Under the pieces are notes generated by a model. It saw only the letters and a list, made by a program, of their open reading frames with translations. It was not told the origin of the DNA and ran no database searches. Source: Clostridia bacterium (GTDB lineage Bacteria; Bacillota; Clostridia; Oscillospirales; Acutalibacteraceae). From it: DNA of 40,184 nucleotides. Both the position numbers and the translations under genes were made by a program. This document shows, piece after piece, positions 32,702 through 40,170 of the stretch (positions are counted from its first letter, which is position 1; every line of letters begins with the position of its first letter). The stretch is taken from positions 1-40,184 of the forward strand of contig CAAGMR010000057.1 of the NCBI GenBank assembly GCA_900771085.1, written 5' to 3'.

Positions 32702-33331
32702 TTATTCAGCTGCTGGTGCTTCAGCTTCTTCAGCTGGAGCTTCCTCTGCTGCAGGAGCTTCCTCTACAGGAGCTTCTGCTGGTGCTTCCTCTACTGGAGC
32801 AGCTTCCTCTGCAGGAGCAGCAGGAACGTCGCCCTCTTCAGCCTTCTTATCAACTACAGCCTGGATTACACGTGCAAAAGATGCGATTGGAGCATTGAAT
32901 GCATTGCAAACTGTAGCAAGAAGAACTTCGTATGTAGGAAGATCTGCGAGAGAGTTAACCATTTCAAGGCTGATAACCTCACCGTTGAGGTAACCGCTCT
33001 TAAGGTTAAAGTCCTTGTGATCCTTTGAGAACTTCTTAAGGATACGAGCTGCTGCTGTATGATCCTCCTTAGAGATAGCAATAGCTGTTGTGCCTGTAAG
33101 AACGTCCTTAAGACCGTCGAGACCTGCTTCTTCAGCAGCTCTACCGAGAAGAGTGTTCTTTACAACTGTGTATTCGATACCGGCTTCGCGGAGTTCTGCA
33201 CGAAGTGCTGTATCGTCAGCAACTGTTACACCCTTGTATTCTACAAGTACGCCTGCAACTGATCCGTTGAGCTTTTCAACGAGTTCAGCGACAGCCTGTT
33301 TTTTCTGTTCAAGAATTTTTTCGCTTGGCAA
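32702..33331 (-). CDS. rplJ: Ribosomal protein L10 (uL10) with Pro/Ala/Glu-rich C-terminal extension
   Basis: 209 residues. Residues 1-165 match L10 (EKILEQKKQAVAELVEKLNGSVAGVLVEYKGVTV; YTVVKNTLLGRAAEEAGLDGL). About 40 further residues form a tail of Pro, Ala and Glu repeats not found in standard L10 of about 165-175 residues. The start codon is TTG (33329-33331) with GGAGGTG seven bases ahead. L10 anchors L7/L12 dimers and binds its own mRNA leader to limit synthesis. Confidence 0.95.
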   Translation of the reverse strand: MPSEKILEQKKQAVAELVEKLNGSVAGVLVEYKGVTVADDTALRAELREAGIEYTVVKNTLLGRAAEEAGLDGLKDVLTGTTAIAISKEDHTAAARILKKFSKDHKDFNLKSGYLNGEVISLEMVNSLADLPTYEVLLATVCNAFNAPIASFARVIQAVVDKKAEEGDVPAAPAEEAAPVEEAPAEAPVEEAPAAEEAPAEEAEAPAAE

Positions 33332-33494
33332 AATGTTTCACCTCCCTGAAAAATTAATGCCCTTCCTGTTAAATCCGCAGGAAGGGCTAAAAAACACAAT
33401 TATAGTTATGGTTTTTTGCTTTTCTTCCTCGGCAGGTAAGGCGTTGCCTGTTACGTCCAAATAAGGACACCTGCTGTCTTCGGTTTAAAACAGC
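33332..33494 (-). ncRNA. L10 leader (autoregulatory 5' UTR of rplJ-rplL)
   Basis: The minus-strand transcript begins near 33494. It carries the leader elements CCGAAGACAGCAGGTG and CCTGCCGAGGA characteristic of the Firmicutes L10-binding leader. It ends in a hairpin (33359-33368 with 33378-33387) followed by ATTAATTTTT, which can act as an attenuator before the rplJ ribosome site. L10 binding is the known control of this operon. Confidence 0.8.
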
Positions 33495-33500
33495 ATGAGT

Positions 33501-33529
33501 ATACTAACACAGAGAAATATCTCTGTCAA
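33501..33529 (-). promoter_or_regulatory. Promoter of rplJ-rplL
   Basis: Minus strand TTGACA (33524-33529), 17-base spacer, TAGTAT (33501-33506). A perfect inverted repeat ACAGAGA-N4-TCTCTGT (33509-33526) fills the spacer and reaches into the -35 element. Confidence 0.8.
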
Positions 33530-33553
33530 GTAAACAATATTAGGTTGTGGCAA

Positions 33554-34249
33554 TTAGTTGCCGTACTTTGAAGCACTGAACTTAATGCCAGGGCCCATTG
33601 TTGAAGCTACTGAGCAAGACTTGATGTACTGACCCTTAGCAGCTGCAGGCTTAGCCTTAATGATAGCTTCCATAAGAGTATCAAGGTTTTCGCCGAGCTT
33701 TTCAGCACCGAAAGATGCCTTGCCGATTGGGCAGTGGATGATGTTTGTCTTGTCAAGACGGTATTCAATCTTACCAGCCTTAGCTTCTTCTACAGCCTTA
33801 GCAACATCAGGTGTTACTGTACCAGCCTTTGGTGATGGCATAAGACCACGAGGACCAAGTACACGACCGAGACGACCAACAACGCCCATCATGTCAGGTG
33901 AAGCGATTGCTACGTCGAAATCAAGGAAGCCTTCCTTCTGGATACGTTCAGCGAGGTCTTCAGCACCAACGATTTCAGCGCCTGCTGCTTCAGCAGCTGC
34001 AGCCTTGTCGCCCTTTGCGAATACAGCAACGCGAACTTTCTTACCTGTGCCGTTTGGAAGAACTACAGCACCACGAACCTGCTGGTCAGCGTGACGTGAG
34101 TCTACACCAAGACGGATATGAGCTTCGATTGTCTCATCGAACTTTGCCTTTGCAGTGTTGCAAGCAAGTTCAAGAGCTTCATTTGTTTCATATGTTTTAG
34201 TTCTGTCAACGAGCTTTGCGCTGTCAACATACTTCTTACCATGTTTCAT
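33554..34249 (-). CDS. rplA: Ribosomal protein L1 (uL1)
   Basis: 231 residues, standard. KHGKKYVDSAKLVDR at the N-terminus and MGVVGRLGRVLGPRGLMPSPKAGTV in the middle are L1 signatures. L1 is both a stalk protein and an autogenous repressor of the L11-L1 unit in many bacteria. The ATG at 34247-34249 has GGGAGG eleven bases ahead. Confidence 0.98.
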   Translation of the reverse strand: MKHGKKYVDSAKLVDRTKTYETNEALELACNTAKAKFDETIEAHIRLGVDSRHADQQVRGAVVLPNGTGKKVRVAVFAKGDKAAAAEAAGAEIVGAEDLAERIQKEGFLDFDVAIASPDMMGVVGRLGRVLGPRGLMPSPKAGTVTPDVAKAVEEAKAGKIEYRLDKTNIIHCPIGKASFGAEKLGENLDTLMEAIIKAKPAAAKGQYIKSCSVASTMGPGIKFSASKYGN

Positions 34250-34272
34250 GTTATTATTTTCCTCCCTATAGA

Positions 34273-34299
34273 GTGGTTAAATCGGATTGTTCCTCCCAC
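34273..34299 (-). promoter_or_regulatory. Putative L1-binding site in the rplK-rplA spacer
   Basis: On the minus strand GTGG, a GA bulge, a short inner stem GGA/TCC, and CCAC close a structure like the helix 76-77 region of 23S rRNA bound by L1. It lies 24 bases before the rplA start. The inner stem is only 3 bp, so support is moderate. Confidence 0.5.
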
Positions 34300-34309
34300 G
34301 TGGGCGGCA

Positions 34310-34735
34310 TTAATCAACTACAGTAACGCCCATTGAACGAGCTGTACCGGCGATCATAGAGCAAGCTGCTTCGATGCTGCCAGCGTTAAGGTCACGCATC
34401 TTCTGTTCAGCGATAGCCTTAATCTGCTCCTGGGTAATCTTTGCAACCTTGTTCTTGTTAGGTTCACCTGAAGCCTTTTCAATACCGCAAGCTTTCTTGA
34501 TAAGTACTGCTGCAGGTGGAGTCTTGGTTACAAATGTGAAACTGTGGTCTGCATAAACTGTGATTACAACAGGGATGATAAGACCCATGTCGTTCTTTGT
34601 GCGCTCGTTAAATTCCTTTGTGAAAGCCATGATGTTAACACCATGCTGACCGAGTGCAGGACCTACAGGTGGAGCTGGTGTTGCCTTACCTGCCGGAATC
34701 TGAAGTTTGATGAAACCTATAACCTTTTGAGCCAT
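34310..34735 (-). CDS. rplK: Ribosomal protein L11 (uL11)
   Basis: 141 residues from ATG 34733-34735, which follows TGGAGGTG; a longer frame upstream is leader sequence. Standard signatures are GFIKLQIPAGKATPAPPVGPALGQHGVNIMAF and DLNAGSIEAACSMIAGTARSMGV. L11 forms the GTPase-associated centre with 23S rRNA. Confidence 0.98.
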   Translation of the reverse strand: MAQKVIGFIKLQIPAGKATPAPPVGPALGQHGVNIMAFTKEFNERTKNDMGLIIPVVITVYADHSFTFVTKTPPAAVLIKKACGIEKASGEPNKNKVAKITQEQIKAIAEQKMRDLNAGSIEAACSMIAGTARSMGVTVVD

Positions 34736-34757
34736 ATTTTTGCACCTCCAAAATAAT

Positions 34758-34797
34758 GTGGTAATTGGCGGAACGCTATGGTTTACGTTCCTCCCAC
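34758..34797 (-). promoter_or_regulatory. L1-binding stalk mimic in the rplK leader
   Basis: Minus strand GTGG (34794-34797), GA, a perfect 6-bp stem GGAACG/CGTTCC (34786-34791 with 34770-34775), an eight-base 3' bulge, then CCAC (34758-34761). This repeats the GGUGG-GA-stem-bulge-CCACC layout of 23S rRNA helices 76-77, the L1 site. It should let free L1 repress rplK-rplA translation. Confidence 0.65.
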
Positions 34798-34871
34798 CGA
34801 AGCCCCAAAAAAGGACTTCCGTAATTAAAGCCATAAAGGCGAATTACCAGTTTTAATACAATTGCAGAGAA

Positions 34872-35501
34872 TTATGCGAGTTCAACCTGGTTGATACCAA
34901 GTTCAACAGGAGTCTCTCTGCCAAACATGGAAACACCCACAATAACACGTCCTGTTTCTGTGTTTATTTCCTTAACTATGCCGGAGTTGTCAGCAAGCTT
35001 ACCTTCAGTAATTGTGACAAAATCTCCAACCTTGTAGTCAACAGTAACGTCTGTAGTAACTGCTGCTTCGTCGCTTTCAATGCCCATTGCAATAACTTCA
35101 GCATCAGAAAGTGGAACCGGTTTGCTTTCAGGACCTACAAAGCCTGTTACGCCTCTGGTATTTCTGATAACGTACCAAGCATCGTCTGCCATGACATAAG
35201 CCTGTTCTTTCTTTGTTTCGTCATTTGCAGCTTTAGGATTGTCTTCGACTTTAAGTTTTACAAAGACATAACCAGGGAAAATCTTGCGTTCAACAGTCTT
35301 TTCTTCTGCGATGATTTCCTCTCCGTTTTCGTCAAACTCAGGCTCTTTTGCCTCTTTAACGATTTCGGTTGGAACTCTTACTGCAAGAATCTGATCCTGC
35401 ATTGAGCGGTTTTCAACAACCTTCTCAATGTTGTCTTTTACTTTGTTCTCATAACCAGAATAAGTATGAATAACATACCATTTGGTGATAATACCTGCCA
35501 T
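34872..35501 (-). CDS. nusG: Transcription elongation factor NusG
   Basis: 209 residues. The NGN domain has WYVIHTYSGYENKVKDNIEK and RKIFPGYVFVKL; the KOW domain has VGDFVTITEGKLADNSGIVKEIN. Acidic insertions (residues about 50-70 and 85-100) lengthen the NGN domain relative to the roughly 180-residue form. It sits between secE and rplK as usual. ATG with CGGAGG ahead. Confidence 0.97.
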   Translation of the reverse strand: MAGIITKWYVIHTYSGYENKVKDNIEKVVENRSMQDQILAVRVPTEIVKEAKEPEFDENGEEIIAEEKTVERKIFPGYVFVKLKVEDNPKAANDETKKEQAYVMADDAWYVIRNTRGVTGFVGPESKPVPLSDAEVIAMGIESDEAAVTTDVTVDYKVGDFVTITEGKLADNSGIVKEINTETGRVIVGVSMFGRETPVELGINQVELA

Positions 35502-35515
35502 TTACAAAGCCTCCG

Positions 35516-35896
35516 TTACAGTGAAGCGGATATCAGTGCTTTGAAATAGAACAGTGCTGCCTCTGCATCTGCAGGAGTGTAATTGTAAATTACCTCTCTA
35601 ATTCTTACAAGAGCAGCGTCTGTAATCCAAACACCGAGACCAACGATAAGGATAACGAGAAGTACAACAAGTGTGTTTCTCAGGGTATCTTTTCCGCTTG
35701 TCCAGTTAATCTTCTTGATTTCAGCAACGATATCTTTGAAGAACTGGGAAATACGAGCAGAAAGTTTTACCTTACCTTTAGCATTAAGTTCGCTCTTCTT
35801 TGGTTCAGACTTTTTCTTCTTGGCAGCGTAATCTGGAACATTTGCGTTTTCTTTCTTAGAAGAAGCCTTTTCTGATGTCTTAGATTTGTTAGCCAT
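35516..35896 (-). CDS. secE: Preprotein translocase subunit SecE
   Basis: 126 residues. A Lys/Ser-rich N-terminal extension (1-45) precedes the SecE core: an amphipathic helix (SARISQFFKDIVAEIKKINWTS) and one membrane segment (LVVLLVILIVGLGVWITDAALV). It is part of the SecYEG channel. Fifteen bases separate it from nusG. Confidence 0.94.
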   Translation of the reverse strand: MANKSKTSEKASSKKENANVPDYAAKKKKSEPKKSELNAKGKVKLSARISQFFKDIVAEIKKINWTSGKDTLRNTLVVLLVILIVGLGVWITDAALVRIREVIYNYTPADAEAALFYFKALISASL

Positions 35897-35914
35897 AGAA
35901 ACTTCGCCTATCCT

Positions 35915-36064
35915 TTACTTTGTCTCTCTATGAAGAGTGTGTTTCTTGCAGAATCTGCAGTACTTGTTCATCTCCATACGGTCAGGTGTGTTCTTCTTGT
36001 TTTTCATTGTGTTGTAATTGCGCTGATTGCACTCAGTACAAGCCAGAGTAACTCTTACTCTCAT
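35915..36064 (-). CDS. rpmG: Ribosomal protein L33 (bL33), zinc-binding form
   Basis: 49 residues, too short for routine ORF listing. ATG at 36062-36064 follows GGAGGTG. The protein starts MRVRVTLACTECNQRNYNTMKNKK by composition and keeps both C-x2-C pairs (CTEC and CRFC), the zinc-binding version. First gene of rpmG-secE-nusG-rplK-rplA. Confidence 0.96.
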   Translation of the reverse strand: MRVRVTLACTECNQRNYNTMKNKKNTPDRMEMNKYCRFCKKHTLHRETK

Positions 36065-36208
36065 TTCGGCACCTCCAGTTTTCCGGATTAATAATGTTTG
36101 CTCTCTTAAGGGAGAGCGCTTGCCTCCCTCTCTGAAAGACTATAAATTAGCCATTTTTTAGAAATTCTTTGACCCTAAAAATGAGCGCAAAAAATAGTCC
36201 TCCATCAA

Positions 36209-36249
36209 GAGGTATGAAAAAGTATACCTCAAAGGTCAAGTATGGTCAA
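36209..36249 (-). promoter_or_regulatory. Strong promoter of the rpmG-secE-nusG operon with overlapping inverted repeat
   Basis: Minus strand TTGACC (36244-36249), 17-base spacer, TATACT (36221-36226). The perfect repeat GAGGTAT-N8-ATACCTC (36209-36230) covers the -10 element and the likely start site. The -35 lies four bases past the stop codon of the secreted C39-like gene, with no terminator between. The leader up to rpmG also contains GC-rich hairpins near 36100-36135. Confidence 0.75.
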
Positions 36250-36252
36250 GCC

Positions 36253-37626
36253 TTATTTTATTATAACTGCCTGCTTTCCAAGGAGATTATACTTTGATTT
36301 GAATGAGCTGATGCTGAACTTCTTCACAACGGCTCCATAAGGGTCGCTGAGATACACATTTGAGTCGTCACAGCCGGATATTACGCAAACGTGCGTTCCT
36401 CTCGGGTAGCTGAACAGGCGCTCGCCGCCGTTCTCTTTTATGTACCACGAATTGTTCGTTGTCGGGTTATTCATATTGTATGTGGACCATACAATTGCAG
36501 GTGTGCCCTGCTTTACAAGTTTCAGAATATCGTCTGCGGACCAGCCTGTAAGATCATATGCTTTTCTGCTGTCATGTCTGGTCTTTAAAACGTTGTTGAC
36601 TGATGAGGTTACAACCGGAGCGAAAGCACCGTATCCCGGTGTGCCCGAAGTGTATGTTCCTTTAGGGTCGCCAACGAACTTTTTGGTAATGTCCGGTCCA
36701 TAGAGCTTTCCGCCAATGTTCTGGAGGTTCTCTCTCGGAATGGCATTTACCATTTCATCAAGTCCGACGTTTACTCCGTAGAAGTTGAGAAGCATGGTTG
36801 CTGATGCAGCCTCACAGCCTGTAGGGTATTTCGGATTCTGATTAACAAGCGGGACCAGAAGAGTAGCTGATTTTACGCTGCCGTTCTGAATTTTGAAGGA
36901 ACCCTGCCATGGTTTATATGTAAAGCTTTCATTAAACCTTACGTTACCGTCCCTTACGAACCATACGCCGTATTCATTTGCGGCAAGACCTGTGTAGGAG
37001 AAGTCAACCGCACCGCCATTGAACTTCCACCATCCGAACTCATTCTGAGCAAGACCGTCAAAACTGAAGTCAACCGCACCGCCGCTTACTTTCCACCAGC
37101 CGTACTCATTCGGAACAATTCCATAGGCGTCAAAGTTTACGCGACCGTTTTCAATGGCCCACCAGCCCCACTCGTTCTGAGCGAGACCCGTGTATGAGAA
37201 ATCAACCTGACCATTGGTACATTTCCACCAGCCATATTCATTCTCATAAACTCCATTGGCGTAGAAGTTTACCTGTCCGTTTTCAACTCTCCACCAGCCA
37301 TATTCGTTTTCAACCAGACCGTATTTGTCAAAATCGACTTTGCCGTCCTTGAGATACCACCAGCCATACTCATTTTCTGCAAGGCCGGTAAATGTATCAT
37401 CCACTTCGTCATCGACAATGCGCCACCATGCGGTTACGCCCTTGTGCTCCACCTCATGGATGCCGGTGTATTTTTCTTCTTTTTCCTCTTCTTCAGATTC
37501 ATCTGAAGAAGAAATAATTACGTCTTCATCTGCACTTTCAAATTCCTCAGCAAGAACAGGAAATGCAATTGAAAAAGTCATGCCCAGAGCAACAATAAGG
37601 GCAATCAACTTTTTTGAAAAAGTCAT
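36253..37626 (-). CDS. Secreted C39-like papain-fold protein with Tyr-Gly-Trp-Trp repeats
   Basis: 457 residues. A signal peptide (1-26, cleavage after VLA) leads into an acidic Ser/Glu linker (30-52). About seven 22-residue repeats of the form G-L-x2-N-E-Y-G-W-W-x4-G-x-V-D-F follow (78-232). The C-terminal domain (about 255-457) has the peptidase C39-like arrangement: Cys271 in PTGCEAASATMLL, His412 in GTHVCVISG and Asp428 in LSDPYG. It is probably a wall-associated cysteine peptidase or amidase. The repeats resemble cell-wall-binding repeats and are shared with the next gene. No terminator is seen before the rpmG promoter. Confidence 0.85.
   Translation of the reverse strand: MTFSKKLIALIVALGMTFSIAFPVLAEEFESADEDVIISSSDESEEEEKEEKYTGIHEVEHKGVTAWWRIVDDEVDDTFTGLAENEYGWWYLKDGKVDFDKYGLVENEYGWWRVENGQVNFYANGVYENEYGWWKCTNGQVDFSYTGLAQNEWGWWAIENGRVNFDAYGIVPNEYGWWKVSGGAVDFSFDGLAQNEFGWWKFNGGAVDFSYTGLAANEYGVWFVRDGNVRFNESFTYKPWQGSFKIQNGSVKSATLLVPLVNQNPKYPTGCEAASATMLLNFYGVNVGLDEMVNAIPRENLQNIGGKLYGPDITKKFVGDPKGTYTSGTPGYGAFAPVVTSSVNNVLKTRHDSRKAYDLTGWSADDILKLVKQGTPAIVWSTYNMNNPTTNNSWYIKENGGERLFSYPRGTHVCVISGCDDSNVYLSDPYGAVVKKFSISSFKSKYNLLGKQAVIIK
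36931..37395 (-). repeat. Tandem repeats of about 66 bases encoding Tyr-Gly-Trp-Trp units
   Basis: Seven copies coding for N-E-(Y/F/W)-G-(W/V)-W followed by G-x-V-(D/N)-F at spacing of about 22 codons. Copies differ at synonymous sites, so the array is old rather than a fresh slippage product. Confidence 0.8.
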
Positions 37627-37643
37627 AGTTAATTATGATCTCC

Positions 37644-37670
37644 AATATACGAAATTTTTTTGCGTGTCAA
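37644..37670 (-). promoter_or_regulatory. Candidate promoter of the C39-like gene
   Basis: Minus strand consensus TTGACA (37665-37670) with TATATT after 15 bases (37644-37649) or TATTGG after 17. The leader would be very short. The spacing is not ideal. Confidence 0.35.
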
Positions 37671-37689
37671 ACTATTACATTATATATAG

Positions 37690-37718
37690 AAAAAAGCAGA
37701 GGTGCTAGACCTCTGCTT
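37690..37718 (-). terminator. Terminator of the glucosaminidase gene
   Basis: A perfect 10-bp stem (37694-37703 with 37709-37718), five-base loop, and a T6 tract on the minus strand, 17 bases after the stop. Confidence 0.92.
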
Positions 37719-37734
37719 AAAACTTTACAAATAA

Positions 37735-39858
37735 TTAACCGACCTTACCGTTGGTGATTGTGTAGTTCTTGCCGTTAATGGTTGCTGTACCGGTAAACTG
37801 AGTCTTTACATTACCGTCTCTGACATACCATTTACCGCTGGATGTAGGCACAATTCCGTTGAAACCAAACTGAACGGCACCGCCGCTAACATACCAGCGA
37901 CCGTATTCGTTACGTACAAGACCATTGTAGTTGAAGTCAACACAACCGTTCTTGAGATACCACCAGCCGAATTCGTTCTCAGCAAGACCTTCATATGAGA
38001 AGTTTACCTTGCCGTTTTCAACCTTCCACCAGCCGTAATCATTGTTGTATACGCCATTCTTGGATGTATCAACATTGTTGTTTACAAAGTAGTACCAGTT
38101 TCCGTCAGCTGCCTGGCAGATACCGTTAAGTACAGGAGCAGGTGTTGATGGTTCAGGTGAAACTGTTCCACTGCCTGACGCACTGTAATTAAACTTCGGT
38201 GAAGTCTGTGAAGGTGTCTTGCCTGATGATCCTACTGTGAGGTAAAGAACATCGAAAGAACCATTTGAAAGGAATGCAACAATCTTGGTTGTACCTGCAG
38301 AAACGCCTGTTACAGTACCGTTGGTATCAACTGTTGCAATTCTTGTATCCATTGACATGAATGAAGGCTTTTCACTGCCTGCAACATTGCCTGTAAGGCC
38401 AAGCTTGGCACCTGTTTTAAGGCTGTAGTTATTGTTTACATTGAGATAATCCTCGCAAACATAACCAACTGTGCCGTCAGAGGTCTTAACCTTGTACCAG
38501 AGCGGATTAAACATACGATAGTATGTAGAATTTATGGAATAGTTAGGATCATAGGAGACTCTGTAGTCTCTGTAACCGCCGAGAACGGTTACAGTGCTTC
38601 CCGCAGCTACGCTGCCGGACTTAGATGCAGCATAGCTTGCGCTGCTTCTAAGATTAACGGTTGTATTGGCTGTGCCTCTTCTTGAGCCGCCGTTATAACC
38701 TGTAAGAGCAATGTCTGTGCCTGTACCATCAGGCATGTTGTTGAATACCGGAATTGTGAATGTCTTTTTTGATTCAAGTACGCCGGCATTCTTGTAACCT
38801 GTATAGGTTGAATATGTAGTATTAACAACACCGTTAACAGCTGTCATATACTGATGAGAATATCTGTTGGTGCTTGTAACATTAAACTTCTGGAAATAAG
38901 GAGTGTCCTGACCTCTTGCAATGTATGAAGCTGCAATTGTTGCAGCACCACCGGAGATTGAAAGATAAGGATTTGTCCATCCATTGTTCTTGGCGTATGT
39001 AAGGCCATTGGTAATGGCTCCGCCTGTTGAACTGTCATATGCGCCAACATTGAGGTAGTTGTAGTAACCTACAAGTCCGTTTGCATATGTACCTGTAACG
39101 CTTCCGCTACCTGTATTACCGACCTCGCCCAGAATCTTAGAAGTGAGATAGCATGGGTTGAGGTTGTTATTTTTTGCTGCAAGGCAAATAGCATAAGCAT
39201 AAGAATATCCAAGGTACTTTGTAGCTCCGGTTGTATCAACATACTTGATGTTACCGGACTTATCAATGTAGTTGGAATTGTAATTGTTGGCTGTGCTGGC
39301 CATAAATGTACCGTTAAGCATAGTCTTAACTGTGCTTACTGCTTCATTGAAGCCGGCATCGGTATTGGCAAAAGACCATCCAAGTGACTCATACTGGAGG
39401 ATTGTTACATCGTTTCCGATAAATGTCATCGGGTTCATGTAGTAAGCAACAGCCATGCGTGAAGCATCTGTCCAGCCTGACTGATTTGCATCTGAACCGT
39501 CTCTTACAACATAGTCATAATCAAAGCCGGCCTTTGAAGTGTATGCACCAAAAGACTCACTTCTGTAAAGACGAGTGGCACTTGATCCGTTAGGTGTGAT
39601 ATAAACGGTATTCTTACCGGCTGTAGTTTCGTTATTAAGAGCTGTGTTCCAGTCAAGTCCTGTGTTATAAGGCTTAAAAACCCAGTTTGGATGAAGCTTA
39701 TGAACAGCATAAAGCTTTGAAACATAGCTTGAAGGGAAGCCGGCATTAATGAGACTCTGCTTATAAGATGCTTCGGATTCCGCAGCAAGTGCAGGGAAAG
39801 TAAGAGTAAAGAGTAATACGATACTGATAACAATAGAAACAATTGATTTCTTACCCAT
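37735..39858 (-). CDS. Secreted beta-N-acetylglucosaminidase with SH3, Big2-like and Tyr-Gly-Trp-Trp repeats
   Basis: 707 residues. Signal peptide (1-26, cleavage near ALA-AES). A LytG-like glucosaminidase region (30-345) has a probable catalytic Glu245 in SKILGEVGNTGSGS. A bacterial SH3 domain (about 393-472, NLRSSASYAASKSGSVAAGSTVTVLGG) and a Big2-like domain (about 478-542, DTRIATVDTNGTVTGVSAGTTKI) follow. After a Ser/Pro linker come four or five repeats (578-690) of the same type as in the neighbouring secreted protein. It should cut the glycan strands of peptidoglycan. The ATG follows AAAAGGAGG. Confidence 0.88.
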   Translation of the reverse strand: MGKKSIVSIVISIVLLFTLTFPALAAESEASYKQSLINAGFPSSYVSKLYAVHKLHPNWVFKPYNTGLDWNTALNNETTAGKNTVYITPNGSSATRLYRSESFGAYTSKAGFDYDYVVRDGSDANQSGWTDASRMAVAYYMNPMTFIGNDVTILQYESLGWSFANTDAGFNEAVSTVKTMLNGTFMASTANNYNSNYIDKSGNIKYVDTTGATKYLGYSYAYAICLAAKNNNLNPCYLTSKILGEVGNTGSGSVTGTYANGLVGYYNYLNVGAYDSSTGGAITNGLTYAKNNGWTNPYLSISGGAATIAASYIARGQDTPYFQKFNVTSTNRYSHQYMTAVNGVVNTTYSTYTGYKNAGVLESKKTFTIPVFNNMPDGTGTDIALTGYNGGSRRGTANTTVNLRSSASYAASKSGSVAAGSTVTVLGGYRDYRVSYDPNYSINSTYYRMFNPLWYKVKTSDGTVGYVCEDYLNVNNNYSLKTGAKLGLTGNVAGSEKPSFMSMDTRIATVDTNGTVTGVSAGTTKIVAFLSNGSFDVLYLTVGSSGKTPSQTSPKFNYSASGSGTVSPEPSTPAPVLNGICQAADGNWYYFVNNNVDTSKNGVYNNDYGWWKVENGKVNFSYEGLAENEFGWWYLKNGCVDFNYNGLVRNEYGRWYVSGGAVQFGFNGIVPTSSGKWYVRDGNVKTQFTGTATINGKNYTITNGKVG

Positions 39859-39933
39859 AATGTAGACCTCCTTTTAGAATTGATTGATCCGTACTAATGC
39901 CCATAACATACGAATCTACCATCAGTAAAACCA

Positions 39934-39961
39934 ATTATACATAAAAGTAACAGATTGTAAA
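39934..39961 (-). promoter_or_regulatory. Promoter of the glucosaminidase gene
   Basis: Minus strand TTTACA (39956-39961), 16-base spacer, consensus TATAAT (39934-39939), giving a leader of about 70 bases. Confidence 0.65.
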
Positions 39962-40003
39962 GAGCTATAAATCGCATAAATACGCGGATTTTCCTTAAAT
40001 ATT

Positions 40004-40033
40004 ACAAAAAGGTTACAACGAATTGTAACCTTT
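40004..40033 (-). terminator. Minus-strand terminator-like hairpin with TTCG loop
   Basis: The 11-bp stem is perfect and on the minus strand is followed by TTTTTG. It faces transcripts coming from beyond the right edge, as a second terminator behind the one at 40107-40137. Confidence 0.6.
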
Positions 40034-40106
40034 GGAATAACGAGCACTATATATTGTGGAATTTCTGTCAAAAAAATTTTTTGAAAAAAATTTTGTAATT
40101 TTTGAA

Positions 40107-40137
40107 ATAAAAAAAGCTCCAGGCTATTGCCTGAAGC
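40107..40137 (-). terminator. Minus-strand terminator of a transcript from beyond the right edge
   Basis: GCTTCAGGC pairs with GCCTGGAGC (one G-T pair) on the minus strand and is followed by a T7 tract. On the plus strand the G-T becomes a mismatch, fixing the direction. Confidence 0.75.
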
Positions 40138-40144
40138 GATTAAA

Positions 40145-40170
40145 GGGTATTGTACCCTGAAAACTGAATA
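40145..40170 (+). other. rRNA-flank-like sequence (GGGTA/TACCC hairpin and boxA-like CCTGAAAACTGAAT)
   Basis: The string TGTACCCTGAAAACTGAA resembles the boxA/processing sequence that precedes 16S or 23S rRNA in many Firmicutes rrn operons. No rRNA body is in the window, so this is only a hint. Confidence 0.35.

Noticed and set aside
34736..34834. N-terminal extension of L11
   Set aside because: The standard L11 start MAQKV has GGAGGTG ahead, and the upstream part is the structured leader.
36931..37395. CRISPR array
   Set aside because: The repeated units are coding, diverged, and lack unique spacers of constant length.
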